Notes: generated by a model not told the origin, from the letters alone. DNA of 13,907 nt from an uncultured Clostridia bacterium (GCA_947628465.1 CANQZZ010000031.1:1-13907), one strand, 5' to 3'; positions 1 through 7,720 are shown, numbered from the stretch's first letter. Program-made: numbers and translations.

Positions 1-81
1 TCTGTTGCAATACTTGCTTATGAAGTTTTAAGACAAGTAAATTTTAACGGATTAGAAGAAATTAGTCAGTATTTTGACTAA
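1..81 (+). CDS. trmL: tRNA (cytidine(34)-2'-O)-methyltransferase TrmL, C-terminal end (partial)
   Basis: Only the last 26 codons are present, reading in frame from base 1 to a TAA at 79-81. The residues [12 protein letters not shown] match the conserved C-terminal helix of SpoU/TrmH-family (SPOUT) methyltransferases, where the motif is typically NLSNxxAIxxYExLRQ. This segment helps form the knotted SAM-binding site and dimer interface. TrmL methylates the wobble 2'-O of certain tRNA-Leu species. The tail after LRQ is short, as in TrmL, which lacks a long C-terminal extension. The gene is the only plus-strand gene in the window and converges on sigE, with 8 bp between the two stop codons once the sigE frame is corrected. 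The family (SpoU-type) is fairly sure; the exact member (TrmL rather than another SpoU enzyme) is inferred from a short piece. Confidence 0.75.
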   Translation, partial: SVAILAYEVLRQVNFNGLEEISQYFD

Positions 82-89
82 TTTTTTCC

Positions 90-822
90 TTATCCAGTTT
101 TGCTTAAAATGTCTTTTTTCATTTTGTTCATTATTTTCTTTTCTAACCTTGATATATAACTTTGTGATATTCCGAAGCATATCTGCTACTTCTTTTTGAG
201 TTTTTTCTGTTCCATTAATAAATCCAAATCTAAGTTCCATTATATTTTTTTCTCTGTTACTTAATTTTTCTATTGATGCTTTTAATAATACTTTATCCAC
301 CTCATCTTCTATAGCTCTGGAGGTTACGTCAGGTTCTGTACCAAGTATATCTGATAGGAGTAATTCATTTCCATCTCCGTCTTGATTTAATGGCTCATCT
401 ATTGATATTTCGCCTTTTATTCTATTACTTCTTCTTAAATACATAAGTATTTCATTTTCAATGCATCTTGAGGCATAAGTTGCAAGTTTAATATTTTTAC
501 CTGTGTTGAAAGTATTTATTGCTTTCATAAGTCCAATTGTTCCTATTGAAACTAAGTCTTCTATTCCAACACCGGTATTTTCAAATTTTTTTGCTATATA
601 AACCACTAATCTTAAATTTCTTTCAACTAATGTTTGCCTTGCTTCTAAATCATGATTTGCAAGTTTTTCTAATAATTCTTCTTCTTCCTTTGCTTCTAGT
701 GGAGGTGGCAGGGTTTGGCTTCCTCCTATATAGTGTATAGCAATGGTTTCTATTTCCTCATTATTTAAGTATTTTACATATATCGTATTAATTTTAGATT
801 TTAATAACTCTAATATATTCAT
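90..822 (-). CDS. sigE: RNA polymerase sporulation sigma factor SigE, interrupted by one +1 frameshift
   Basis: This is the mother-cell sigma factor of early sporulation. Residues 1-30 form a pro-sequence; the family processing site is recognisable as [13 protein letters not shown] from residue 30, equivalent to the YYIGG site cut by SpoIIGA. Regions 2.1-2.4 follow ([47 protein letters not shown]), then region 4 ([23 protein letters not shown]). At codon 216 (CTT, 175-177) the reading frame is lost inside the helix-turn-helix of region 4.2. Skipping one base at 174 restores [13 protein letters not shown] and ends at a TAA (90-92), giving 243 residues, close to the 239 of B. subtilis. Without the shift the frame would run on to position 52 with an unrelated tail and overlap trmL. 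The start is ATG with SD AGAGGAGG about 6 nt upstream. It lies 53 bp after spoIIGA, with which it is presumably cotranscribed. Confidence 0.93.
172..175 (-). other. +1 frameshift site in sigE (CTT CGG A -> CTT c GGA)
   Basis: On the coding strand the sequence is GAT ATG CTT CGG AAT. Homology requires GAT ATG CTT [C] GGA ATA TCA, that is, [14 protein letters not shown]. The zero-frame codon at the break is CGG (plus-strand 172-174) and the resumed codon is GGA. The layout resembles known +1 shift sites, with CUU in the P site and a slow codon in the A site (compare Ty1 CUU-AGG-C and prfB CUU-UGA). There is no homopolymer at the break. Whether it is programmed, a mutation or a sequence error cannot be told from one sequence. 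Confidence 0.7.
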
Positions 823-875
823 TTTGTACCTCCTCTAAAATTTATATTACCTTCGGCGCCTTCTATTTTTAACAA

Positions 876-1791
876 TTAGCCAATTACTGTTGTTTCATTT
901 TTTATATTCGTATCTCTTTCTATTAAATCTAATCCTATTAATGCTTTATACTTTCCGCTTTTACTTAAATGACCGTTATATATTCCTATTATTACATCAT
1001 TTACACTTATATCATTTTCGTCTTGATTGATTATTACATTGTCTGCTTTTATGCCTAGTAATATTCCATTTTCTTTACCTAATGAAGTGAATGGAATTAT
1101 CCTTACTTTAGATGTATATTCTTTTAAATTAATATCTTCTCCGTTTATAATTTTGTCTAAATTATCTAATATGTAATTAGGAACAATGTTTATAAGGGCA
1201 CTCTTTTCTACTACTATTACTGGAATTTTTGAAATTGGATCTCTTAAGAAGTTTCCTGTGTCTATAATTGCATTAATATATGTATATTTAGAACCTATAT
1301 TTACTTTAATATTACAATGCAAATCATTTTTACTTAGCTTTCCTTTTATATTTTTAAATGATGTTGTAATTATGATAAAGCCTACAATTCCAGCAATTAA
1401 AATTATCTTTATCGGATATGTTCCTATTAATACTCCGCTTATCCATTATTATGTGTTGTGGGCTTATGAAATATAAAAAGGCAAATGCTACTCCCCCAAA
1501 TGTGAATGATGTTAGATAAAATATTATTAATTGCTTAAATATTTGTTTTAAACTTTTACTGTCAAATGCTATATACACCATTCCTATAGATAAAATTATT
1601 TTTAAAATTACGTTTGAATATATCTCTAATATTGACATGTATGAAATAATTGCATAAATGCTTCCAAGTACACTTGATATAAATGTTCTTATTATTTTTA
1701 TTGGTGCTTTAATTATGGTTCCAGTTGCAAATAAAATAATATAATTCATAAATAAATTTTCTAGGAAAATTATATCTATATATATTGTCAA
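876..1791 (-). CDS. spoIIGA: Sporulation sigma-E processing peptidase SpoIIGA, interrupted by one +1 frameshift
   Basis: SpoIIGA is the membrane aspartic protease that removes the SigE pro-sequence at the asymmetric septum. The N-terminal half begins IYIDIIFLENLFMNYII and carries four to five membrane segments up to about residue 145. The C-terminal half is the protease domain with the active-site motif IDTGNFLRDP (Asp at about residue 177; Asp183 in B. subtilis). The frame breaks after Lys118 (codon 1438-1440); dropping one base at 1437 continues as GVLIGTYPIKIILIAGIVGF through the last membrane segment into the protease domain, giving 304 residues against 309 in B. subtilis. The start chosen is TTG at 1789-1791, because AGAGGTGA lies about 7 nt upstream and the protein then begins like its homologues; the open frame further upstream (to 1857) looks non-coding. 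It lies immediately upstream of sigE, as in Bacillus and Clostridium. Confidence 0.92.
1435..1438 (-). other. +1 frameshift site in spoIIGA (AAG CGG A -> AAG c GGA)
   Basis: The coding strand reads ATG GAT AAG CGG AGT ATT; continuity of SpoIIGA needs ATG GAT AAG [C] GGA GTA TTA (MDKGVLIG). The zero-frame codon at the break is CGG (plus-strand 1435-1437) and the resumed codon is GGA, exactly as in sigE. It falls in a loop between membrane segments. No homopolymer is present and the sequence on both sides is otherwise intact. Confidence 0.7.
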
Positions 1792-1867
1792 TAGGTCACC
1801 TCTTTGTTTGTTGGTAAAATATATTTTACTACTGCTTGTATGAATAATGTGTCGCATCTTGAGTGCG
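1792..1867 (-). promoter_or_regulatory. Probable spoIIGA-sigE promoter region with a near-consensus Spo0A box
   Basis: The 76 bp between the ftsZ terminator and the spoIIGA start hold TGTCGCA at 1850-1856 on the plus strand, one mismatch from the Spo0A box TGTCGAA. A possible -10 (TAAAAT, plus 1823-1828) lies 21 bp further downstream. This resembles the B. subtilis spoIIG promoter, where 0A boxes overlap the -35 and the spacer is unusually long. The -10 sits in a perfect 16-bp palindrome (1814-1829). The assignment rests on spacing and a 6/7 motif, so it is tentative. Confidence 0.35.
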
Positions 1868-1907
1868 AAAAAAAGAAATAATCTACTAAATTAGATTATT
1901 TCTTTTT
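1868..1907 (-). terminator. Rho-independent terminator after ftsZ
   Basis: Positions 1870-1885 and 1892-1907 form a perfect 16-bp inverted repeat around a 6-nt loop. On the minus strand the stem runs into seven T (plus-strand A 1868-1874). It lies about 65 bp past the ftsZ stop and separates ftsZ from spoIIGA. The stem is A/T-rich. Confidence 0.8.
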
Positions 1908-1970
1908 CATTTATCTTTTTATTTTTATTGTATAGGAAAAATCGACTTTTATTTTATCCTATTTAAATTT

Positions 1971-3092
1971 TTATTTATTTCCTTTTTTTCTTAAGAAAGA
2001 AGGAATATCTAAGTCACCTTGTGAATCTTTATTTTCTGAAGGTGTTGGTATAGAATTTATTTTTTTATTCCATGTATTTGTTACTAAGTTTTCTACACCT
2101 ATACTAGAAATTGGTGCATCATTTTTTTCAAATCCTGTTGCTATAACTGTAATTGTAATTTCATCTCCTAATGTTTCATCAGTAACAACACCAAATATGA
2201 TGTTAGCTTCTGGATCTACACTTCTTTGGATAAGTTCTGCTGCTGTATTTGCTTCTTGTAATCCTAGTTCATTACCACCTGTTACATTGATAATTACTCC
2301 TCTTGCACCTTCAATAGATGTTTCTAATAAAGGACTTTGAACTGCTTGTTTTGCAGCATCTTCTGCTCTGTTTTCTCCACTTGCTCTACCTATTCCCATG
2401 TGAGCCATTCCTGTGTTTAACATTACAGATTTAACATCTGCAAAGTCTAAGTTGATTAATCCAGGTATTGAGATTAAATCTGATATACCTTGCACACCTT
2501 GTCTTAAAACATCATCAGCCATTTTAAATGCTTCAATAATTGATGTTCTTCTATCTATAATTTGTAATAATTTATCATTAGGTATAACAACTAATGTATC
2601 TACATTGCTTTTTAAATTAGCAATTCCTTTTTCTGCTTGTGTTAATCTTTTCTTTCCTTCGAAAGTAAATGGTTTTGTAACAACACCTATTGTTAAAATT
2701 CCAAGTTCTTTTGCTGCTGCTGCTACTATTGGAGCTGCACCTGTTCCTGTTCCTCCACCCATTCCAGCGGTAACAAAAACCATGTCTGCTCCTCTTAATG
2801 CTTCTGCTATTTCAGCTTTGCTTTCTTCTGCTGCTTGCATTCCGATTTCTGGATTAGCTCCTGCTCCTAATCCTCTTGTAAGTTTTTCTCCTATTTGAAT
2901 CCTCGTATTTGCTTTTGATAGTTGAAGTACTTGTCTATCTGTGTTAATTGCTATAAATTCAACATTTTTTATACCTGCCTCTACCATTCTGTTTACAGCA
3001 TTGTTTCCTGCTCCTCCAACACCAATTACTTTAATAGTTGCTGTTCCATCAATCATGTAATTATTATTATCTTCATATTCTGTTTCCATCAT
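1971..3092 (-). CDS. ftsZ: Cell division protein FtsZ
   Basis: FtsZ is the tubulin-like GTPase that polymerises into the cytoplasmic Z ring and, in spore formers, also builds the polar septum. The 373 residues show the N-terminal nucleotide-binding domain starting at [17 protein letters not shown] (20-36), the tubulin signature GGGTGTG at 112-118, and the T7 synergy loop NLDFADV at 214-220. A C-terminal domain follows, then a short variable linker and the conserved tail [11 protein letters not shown] (360-370) that binds FtsA and other partners. Length is normal for the family and no catalytic residue is missing. Of two adjacent ATG codons the first is preferred, since AAGGAGGAG lies 8 nt upstream. 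ftsA precedes it by 139 bp, and a terminator follows. Confidence 0.98.
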   Translation of the reverse strand: MMETEYEDNNNYMIDGTATIKVIGVGGAGNNAVNRMVEAGIKNVEFIAINTDRQVLQLSKANTRIQIGEKLTRGLGAGANPEIGMQAAEESKAEIAEALRGADMVFVTAGMGGGTGTGAAPIVAAAAKELGILTIGVVTKPFTFEGKKRLTQAEKGIANLKSNVDTLVVIPNDKLLQIIDRRTSIIEAFKMADDVLRQGVQGISDLISIPGLINLDFADVKSVMLNTGMAHMGIGRASGENRAEDAAKQAVQSPLLETSIEGARGVIINVTGGNELGLQEANTAAELIQRSVDPEANIIFGVVTDETLGDEITITVIATGFEKNDAPISSIGVENLVTNTWNKKINSIPTPSENKDSQGDLDIPSFLRKKGNK

Positions 3093-3148
3093 ATTGCTTA
3101 CTCCTCCTTAATTCTTGAATTTGGAATTTTGAAGTTAGTATTTTGCAT

Positions 3149-3157
3149 GTTATACCA
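3149..3157 (-). promoter_or_regulatory. Possible extended -10 promoter for ftsZ
   Basis: On the minus strand TGG-TATAAC fits an extended -10 (TGnTATAAT with one mismatch), about 57 bp upstream of the ftsZ start. No good -35 is found at 16-18 bp, as expected for an extended -10 promoter. The 139-bp ftsA-ftsZ gap also contains a weak 7-bp hairpin (3202-3220) without a U tract. Internal ftsZ promoters are common, but this one is weakly supported. Confidence 0.3.
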
Positions 3158-3231
3158 CTATTATTATTCCATAATATATTTAAAAAATTAAAATCTTTTT
3201 ATTGTATTTTGATAATACAAAATACTTATTT

Positions 3232-4461
3232 TTATGAGTAGAAGAATTCCTTGATTCTTCCTACTACTGTTTTAAAAAAGTTATCATCTGTTTTTACATC
3301 AATACTACTAGAAACTGTTTTTGCATATGGTTTTGATGCAACATATTTTACCAGTGCATAACTTGACCTATAACTTGGTTTTATTGTACTAATTAATCTT
3401 CCTGTTGATATTTTTACTGGTATATTTAATGTTATTTTTCCTGCAACATCACTTTTACTTATATTTATTATTCCCTGTCCTGTTAGAACTACGTTATTTA
3501 TATTCGATTTTATTCCTTCATTTGATATATCTTTATTTACTAAAGAGAAGATTTCTTCTATTCTTGCTTCAATAACTTCTATTAATTCTGAGCTCTTGAT
3601 AGTTTTTGTTCTTTCTTCACCCTTGTATGTATTTAAAATTATATCTGTATCATTATCTATAAAAGATTTTAATGCAAGTCCGTATTGTTTTTTTAATCTA
3701 TCTGCTTCATCTTCGCTAATATTAAATACATAAGCTATATCAGATGTTATATTATCTCCTCCAAGAGGTATTGTATTTGTATATCTAAATGAATCTCCTT
3801 CAAATACACCTATATCAGTATTTCCTGCTCCTATATCTAGTATCATTACATTGTCTTTTAATTCATTATTGTCTAATATAAGACCTCTCTCTGCGAAAAC
3901 ATTTGGGACTATTCCATCTATTTCTATACTGCTTTTCTTAAATATACTTGTTAATTTTTTTACATAGTCCTTGTCTGCTAGAAGAACTTGTCCTTTTACT
4001 GTAAAGCTTGAGCTTAAACTTCCTACTGGATCATCTACTATCCTTCCATTATCTAAAGAAAACTCATTTGCTATTATATCTATTAATACTTTATCATCTG
4101 GAATATCTATATCTTTTATTTGCATTATAGCGGAGGTAACATCTTTTGATGATATTCCTGCATATTTATCTTTTGCTTCTTTTAGAATACTGTTTTGTAC
4201 AATTGTTACATATTTACCTGGTATTGTAACATATGCTGAATGTATTTTTATGCTGGCTAGTTCTTCTGCTTCTGCTATTGTTTTTTGCATAGCTGATGCT
4301 ACTTCATCTTCATCTATAATTTTAGCCTTTTTCATTCCAAAGCATTTACTTTCGCTTGTAGCAATAATTTCAACTTGATTGAAATTGTTTACTTCACCAA
4401 CTACTGTATTTACCTTAGATGTGCCTATGTCAATACCTACGATTATATCTCCTATGGCCAA
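3232..4461 (-). CDS. ftsA: Cell division protein FtsA
   Basis: FtsA is the actin-like ATPase that tethers FtsZ filaments to the membrane and recruits later division proteins. The 409 residues contain the phosphate-1 loop GIDIGTSK (9-16), the FtsA-specific 1C subdomain (about 85-165), the phosphate-2 motif ILDIGAGNTDIGVF (207-220) and the adenosine loop VVLTGQG (324-330). The C-terminus ends in an amphipathic helix, VVGRIKEFFYS, which fits the membrane-targeting sequence. The start is TTG at 4459-4461: it lies 6 nt after the SD ACGGAGGAG and there is no better ATG nearby. ftsZ follows in the same direction, giving the classic ftsAZ pair. A consensus SigA promoter is found 40-65 bp upstream. 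Confidence 0.96.
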   Translation of the reverse strand: MAIGDIIVGIDIGTSKVNTVVGEVNNFNQVEIIATSESKCFGMKKAKIIDEDEVASAMQKTIAEAEELASIKIHSAYVTIPGKYVTIVQNSILKEAKDKYAGISSKDVTSAIMQIKDIDIPDDKVLIDIIANEFSLDNGRIVDDPVGSLSSSFTVKGQVLLADKDYVKKLTSIFKKSSIEIDGIVPNVFAERGLILDNNELKDNVMILDIGAGNTDIGVFEGDSFRYTNTIPLGGDNITSDIAYVFNISEDEADRLKKQYGLALKSFIDNDTDIILNTYKGEERTKTIKSSELIEVIEARIEEIFSLVNKDISNEGIKSNINNVVLTGQGIINISKSDVAGKITLNIPVKISTGRLISTIKPSYRSSYALVKYVASKPYAKTVSSSIDVKTDDNFFKTVVGRIKEFFYS

Positions 4462-4498
4462 GACAAACTCCTCCGTTTATTTTAAATTTTATGCTATA

Positions 4499-4527
4499 AG
4501 AATATTACATTTTTTTTTAAAAGTCAA
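4499..4527 (-). promoter_or_regulatory. SigA-type promoter of ftsAZ
   Basis: On the minus strand TTGACT (plus 4522-4527) and TATTCT (plus 4499-4504) are separated by exactly 17 bp. This gives a leader of about 30 nt before the ftsA TTG start. It is one of the two best promoter matches in the window. Confidence 0.75.
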
Positions 4528-4553
4528 TAGAAATGTTTTATTTTTGTAATATT

Positions 4554-4560
4554 TTCGACA
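4554..4560 (-). promoter_or_regulatory. Perfect Spo0A-box match upstream of the ftsA promoter
   Basis: The minus strand reads TGTCGAA (plus TTCGACA), the consensus 0A box TGNCGAA, 26 bp upstream of the ftsA -35 element. Spo0A~P often activates from such a position. A 7-mer can occur by chance, so this is a suggestion; the sporulation genes just downstream make it plausible. Confidence 0.4.
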
Positions 4561-4570
4561 TATAATTGTA

Positions 4571-4612
4571 ACAAAAAGTAGCCCCCATATTTTTGTATCG
4601 TTAGGGCTACTT
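4571..4612 (-). terminator. Rho-independent terminator after prfA
   Basis: AAGTAGCCC (4576-4584) pairs with GGGCTACTT (4604-4612) around a 19-nt loop. On the minus strand the stem is followed by a run of five T overlapping its base. It is 47 bp past the prfA stop and upstream of the ftsA promoter, so it separates the two transcripts. Confidence 0.75.
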
Positions 4613-4658
4613 GATTTTCCTTTATTTTTCTGAAAATTTGTTTTTTTACAAATATTTT

Positions 4659-5717
4659 TTAATTTTCTCCCTTTAATTTTTCTGCTCTATCTGCTGCTAT
4701 TAAATTGTCAATCATTTCATCTAAATCACCATTTAAGAAGTTCTCTATTTGGTATATGCTCATTCCTATTCTATGGTCAGTTATTCTTCCTTGAGGATAA
4801 TTGTATGTTCTTATTTTTTCACTTCTATCCCCTGTTCCTACTTGAGACTTTCTTTCATTTGCAAGCTCTGCATCTTGTTTTGCTTTTTCTTGCTCATATA
4901 TTCTAGATTTTAACAATCTCATAGCATATTCTCTGTTTTGTACTTGTGACCTTTCAGTTTGGCACTCTGCAATAATTCCTGTTGGCTCATGTATTAATCT
5001 TACTGCTGATGATGTCTTATTGACGTGTTGTCCTCCTGCTCCTGATGCTCTAAATACTTCCATTCTAATATCTGCAGGATTTATTTCTATTTCTACATCT
5101 TCTACAACTGGTAAAACTGCAACAGTTGCAGTAGATGTATGTATCCTTCCACTACTTTCTGTATCTGGAACTCTTTGTACTCTGTGCACACCACTTTCAA
5201 ATTTTAATCTACTGTATGCACCTTTTCCTGTAATCATAAATGTTATTTCTTTATATCCACCAAGACCTGTCTCGTTTTCATTAAGTACATCTATTTTCCA
5301 ATGTTTGGTTTCAGAATACATTGAGTACATTCTAAATAATGTTCCTGCAAATAAAGCTGCTTCTTCTCCTCCAGCTCCTGCTCTTATTTCACATATTATA
5401 TTTTTATCATCATCTGGATCTTTTGGTATAAGAAGTATTTTAAGTTCTTCTTCTATTTTTGGTAATTTTTCTTTTGCTTCTTGATATTCTATTTCTGCTA
5501 ATTCTTTTAGTTCTTTATCATCTAGCATTGCTTTTGCTTCTTCTAAGTCCTGTTTTACTTTTTTATATTCTTTATATTTTTCTGCAACATCAACTATCAT
5601 TGCATGTTCTTTCATTAGTTTTTGCCACTCGCTTTGTTTTGCAATGATTTCTGGGTCACTTATCTTTTTATTTAGTTCTTCATACCTTTTTTCTACGTCT
5701 TCTAATTTTTGAAACAT
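4659..5717 (-). CDS. prfA: Peptide chain release factor 1 (RF1)
   Basis: RF1 reads UAA and UAG stop codons and triggers peptide release on the ribosome. The 352 residues show the N-terminal helical domain (1-105), [15 protein letters not shown] (111-125), the codon-recognition motif of RF1 type as PDT in [14 protein letters not shown] (182-195; PxT, not the SPF of RF2), and the catalytic loop [13 protein letters not shown] with GGQ at 228-230. Length matches the 356 of B. subtilis. The ATG start follows AAAGGAG at good spacing. The gene appears to be transcribed alone: it has its own consensus promoter and its own terminator. Its usual neighbour prmC (hemK) is not adjacent here. Confidence 0.97.
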   Translation of the reverse strand: MFQKLEDVEKRYEELNKKISDPEIIAKQSEWQKLMKEHAMIVDVAEKYKEYKKVKQDLEEAKAMLDDKELKELAEIEYQEAKEKLPKIEEELKILLIPKDPDDDKNIICEIRAGAGGEEAALFAGTLFRMYSMYSETKHWKIDVLNENETGLGGYKEITFMITGKGAYSRLKFESGVHRVQRVPDTESSGRIHTSTATVAVLPVVEDVEIEINPADIRMEVFRASGAGGQHVNKTSSAVRLIHEPTGIIAECQTERSQVQNREYAMRLLKSRIYEQEKAKQDAELANERKSQVGTGDRSEKIRTYNYPQGRITDHRIGMSIYQIENFLNGDLDEMIDNLIAADRAEKLKGEN

Positions 5718-5753
5718 TAATTTTCTCCTTTATCTAAAATTGGAATGATTTAT

Positions 5754-5782
5754 ATTATACATGATTTTTTTATGATTTTCAA
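5754..5782 (-). promoter_or_regulatory. Consensus SigA promoter of prfA
   Basis: On the minus strand TTGAAA (plus 5777-5782), a 17-bp spacer and a perfect TATAAT (plus 5754-5759) lie 37 bp upstream of the prfA ATG, giving a leader of about 30 nt. The -35 starts 16 bp past the stop of the upstream ATPase gene. Confidence 0.85.
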
Positions 5783-5797
5783 TGCTAGAGATGTAAT

Positions 5798-7720
5798 TTA
5801 CAAATTAACTAAATTATATTTAATTTTTAATTCATTTAATATTTCTTGTTCTCTATTTGAACATGTAAATATAATAATTTGATTTTCTTTATAATTATCA
5901 TTAATAAATTGCAGAATATTTTTTAATCTTTCATTATCAAAATATGCAAATGCCTCATCTAAAATAATTGGCATTTTTTCTTTTGAAATTTCATTCATTG
6001 CAGATAGTCTAAGCGATAAATATAACTGGTCTATTGTTCCTATACTTAAATTATTACAATTTATATATTCTCCATCTTCTTTTTCTATAATTAATCCTCT
6101 ATCTGCATCAAAGTTTGCATTTTTATATTTTCCACCAGAAATATTATTTATTAATAATGATAAGTCTTTTGTAAATTTAGGTGTTATATTACTTTTTATT
6201 TCGTCATACGCTTCTTCTAAAGTTTCCTTTGCAATATTTATATAAGATTCTAAATTATGCAATTCTTGAAGTCTTTCTTCTAAATATTTTATTCTTTCTT
6301 CACATTCTAATTTTTTATCTATTTTTTCATTATTATTTTTTTCTTCTATATTTATACTATTTAATTCTATTCTTTTATTATTATATGTATTATTCATATA
6401 CTCTAAATTATAATTTAATTTATTTAAATTTTGATTAAATAAATTCATTAAATCTTTTTCGTTAATATTATCTTTATATTTATTTTTTATTTCTTCTAAT
6501 TTAATATTATTTATTTTTATTAATTCAGATTTTAATAATTCAATTTCTTTTTCTTTATTTTTTTTATTTTCTTCTAACACTTCAATTTCTTTTTCTATTT
6601 TTATTTTTTCAATATTTTTATTTTTTATATATTTTTTATTATTTATTTTTTTAATTATATATATTATTAAATTAATTAATAAATAAATTACAGTAAAATA
6701 AATAATAGTATTTTGTAGGATTTTAGAAACATTAATAAAATTAATTAAAATATTTAATATTATTAATACAGGAATAAAAATTAAATTAATTATATTTAAA
6801 TTATTTTTTAAATTATTATTTATTTTTTTATTTTTTAAATTATTATAATTATTATTTTCTTCATTATTATTTATCTGATTTTTTAAATTATTTATTTTTT
6901 CAATAAATTCATTTTTTATATTATTATTTATATTTATTTTTTCATTTTCTTTTTCTTCGTTTTCTTTTATTATTTTTATTTCTTTTAATATTTCTATTTC
7001 TTTTTCTATATTTTTTAATTCATCATTTATTTCTTGTTTTTTTATTTTTAATTCATTATTTATTTCTATACAATTATTTAACTCTTCAATTAATTTTTTT
7101 AATTCATTATATTCTTTTTGTACTTTATTAAGTGGTCTATCCATGCTACGTTCTGTTCCTACTTCTTCTAATAATTTTTTGGATAAATTATTTATTACAT
7201 TTTTATATGATACATTGTCTTCTCCTGATGATAAAATATTTGCTATTTTTTGCGTTAATATATTTTGACTATTATTATTTAATACAACATTATTTTGTTC
7301 TACTAAATTAGTAGATAAAAATAATAATTCATCTATATTAGTTTGCTCATAAAAAAATTGATTACCTTTTGTTTTATCAATACTATAATTTTTAGAAATA
7401 TCTTCTAATTCTTTATTATATATTTTTGAATTCTTTTTTGAAAATTCTCTAAAAACTTCGTATTCATCTTTATTATCTAATACGTATTTTATTTTTCCAG
7501 AAAAATCTTCGCCCTTCCATGGAGTATATTTTTCATAATCTGATATTTCTTTCCCATTTTTATTTTTTGATAATCCATAAAACATAGAAGATATAAATTT
7601 TAATAATGTAGTTTTTCCTGCTTCATTTTTCCCATATATTAAATTAATATTATTTTCTAATTTAATTTCTTTATTTTTTAATTTCCCAAATTCATTTATT
7701 TTTAAATAATTTATTTTCAA
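5798..7720 (-). CDS. YhaN/SbcC-like ATPase with two membrane segments
   Basis: This is an SMC/Rad50-type ABC ATPase of the YhaN family, thought to act with a Mre11-like nuclease on DNA ends. It shows INEFGKLKNKEIKL at the N-terminus, Walker A GKNEAGKT (about 30-37), long coiled coils on both sides of two hydrophobic segments (about 309-331 and 336-357), the signature LSIGT (558-562, in place of LSGGQ/T) and Walker B IILDEA (587-592). At 640 residues it is shorter than B. subtilis YhaN (about 960), mainly in the coiled coil. I chose the TTG at 7718-7720: AGAGGTGA lies 7 nt upstream, whereas the GTG at 7727-7729 is part of that SD. The central part is extremely rich in Asn, Lys, Ile and Glu. 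The partner nuclease is upstream but separated by about 560 bp. Confidence 0.85.
   Translation of the reverse strand: MKINYLKINEFGKLKNKEIKLENNINLIYGKNEAGKTTLLKFISSMFYGLSKNKNGKEISDYEKYTPWKGEDFSGKIKYVLDNKDEYEVFREFSKKNSKIYNKELEDISKNYSIDKTKGNQFFYEQTNIDELLFLSTNLVEQNNVVLNNNSQNILTQKIANILSSGEDNVSYKNVINNLSKKLLEEVGTERSMDRPLNKVQKEYNELKKLIEELNNCIEINNELKIKKQEINDELKNIEKEIEILKEIKIIKENEEKENEKININNNIKNEFIEKINNLKNQINNNEENNNYNNLKNKKINNNLKNNLNIINLIFIPVLIILNILINFINVSKILQNTIIYFTVIYLLINLIIYIIKKINNKKYIKNKNIEKIKIEKEIEVLEENKKNKEKEIELLKSELIKINNIKLEEIKNKYKDNINEKDLMNLFNQNLNKLNYNLEYMNNTYNNKRIELNSINIEEKNNNEKIDKKLECEERIKYLEERLQELHNLESYINIAKETLEEAYDEIKSNITPKFTKDLSLLINNISGGKYKNANFDADRGLIIEKEDGEYINCNNLSIGTIDQLYLSLRLSAMNEISKEKMPIILDEAFAYFDNERLKNILQFINDNYKENQIIIFTCSNREQEILNELKIKYNLVNL

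Noticed and set aside
52..89. Extension of sigE to position 52 with a tail ending in LTNFF
   Set aside because: The tail has no resemblance to SigE, overlaps trmL, and arises only because the frame shifts at 174; the other frame gives the canonical helix-turn-helix and a stop at 90.
172..1438. Homopolymer sequencing error as the cause of both frame breaks
   Set aside because: Neither break lies in a base run; both are a single G between CC and a following A or C on the plus strand. Other systematic errors or true mutations are not excluded.
1792..1857. Upstream start of the spoIIGA reading frame at 1857
   Set aside because: No ribosome binding site there, the added residues do not resemble SpoIIGA, and the span holds the likely promoter. 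The TTG at 1791 has a good SD.
2413..2898. Plus-strand open frame of 161 codons opposite ftsZ
   Set aside because: It is the antisense shadow of a strongly conserved gene, with no ribosome binding site or recognisable protein family.
3202..3220. Hairpin TTGTATT/AATACAA between ftsA and ftsZ as a terminator
   Set aside because: Seven weak pairs and no T run on the minus strand; ftsA and ftsZ are usually cotranscribed.
5020..5484. Plus-strand open frame of 154 codons opposite prfA
   Set aside because: Shadow of prfA; Ser/Pro/Leu-rich composition typical of antisense frames in AT-rich genes.
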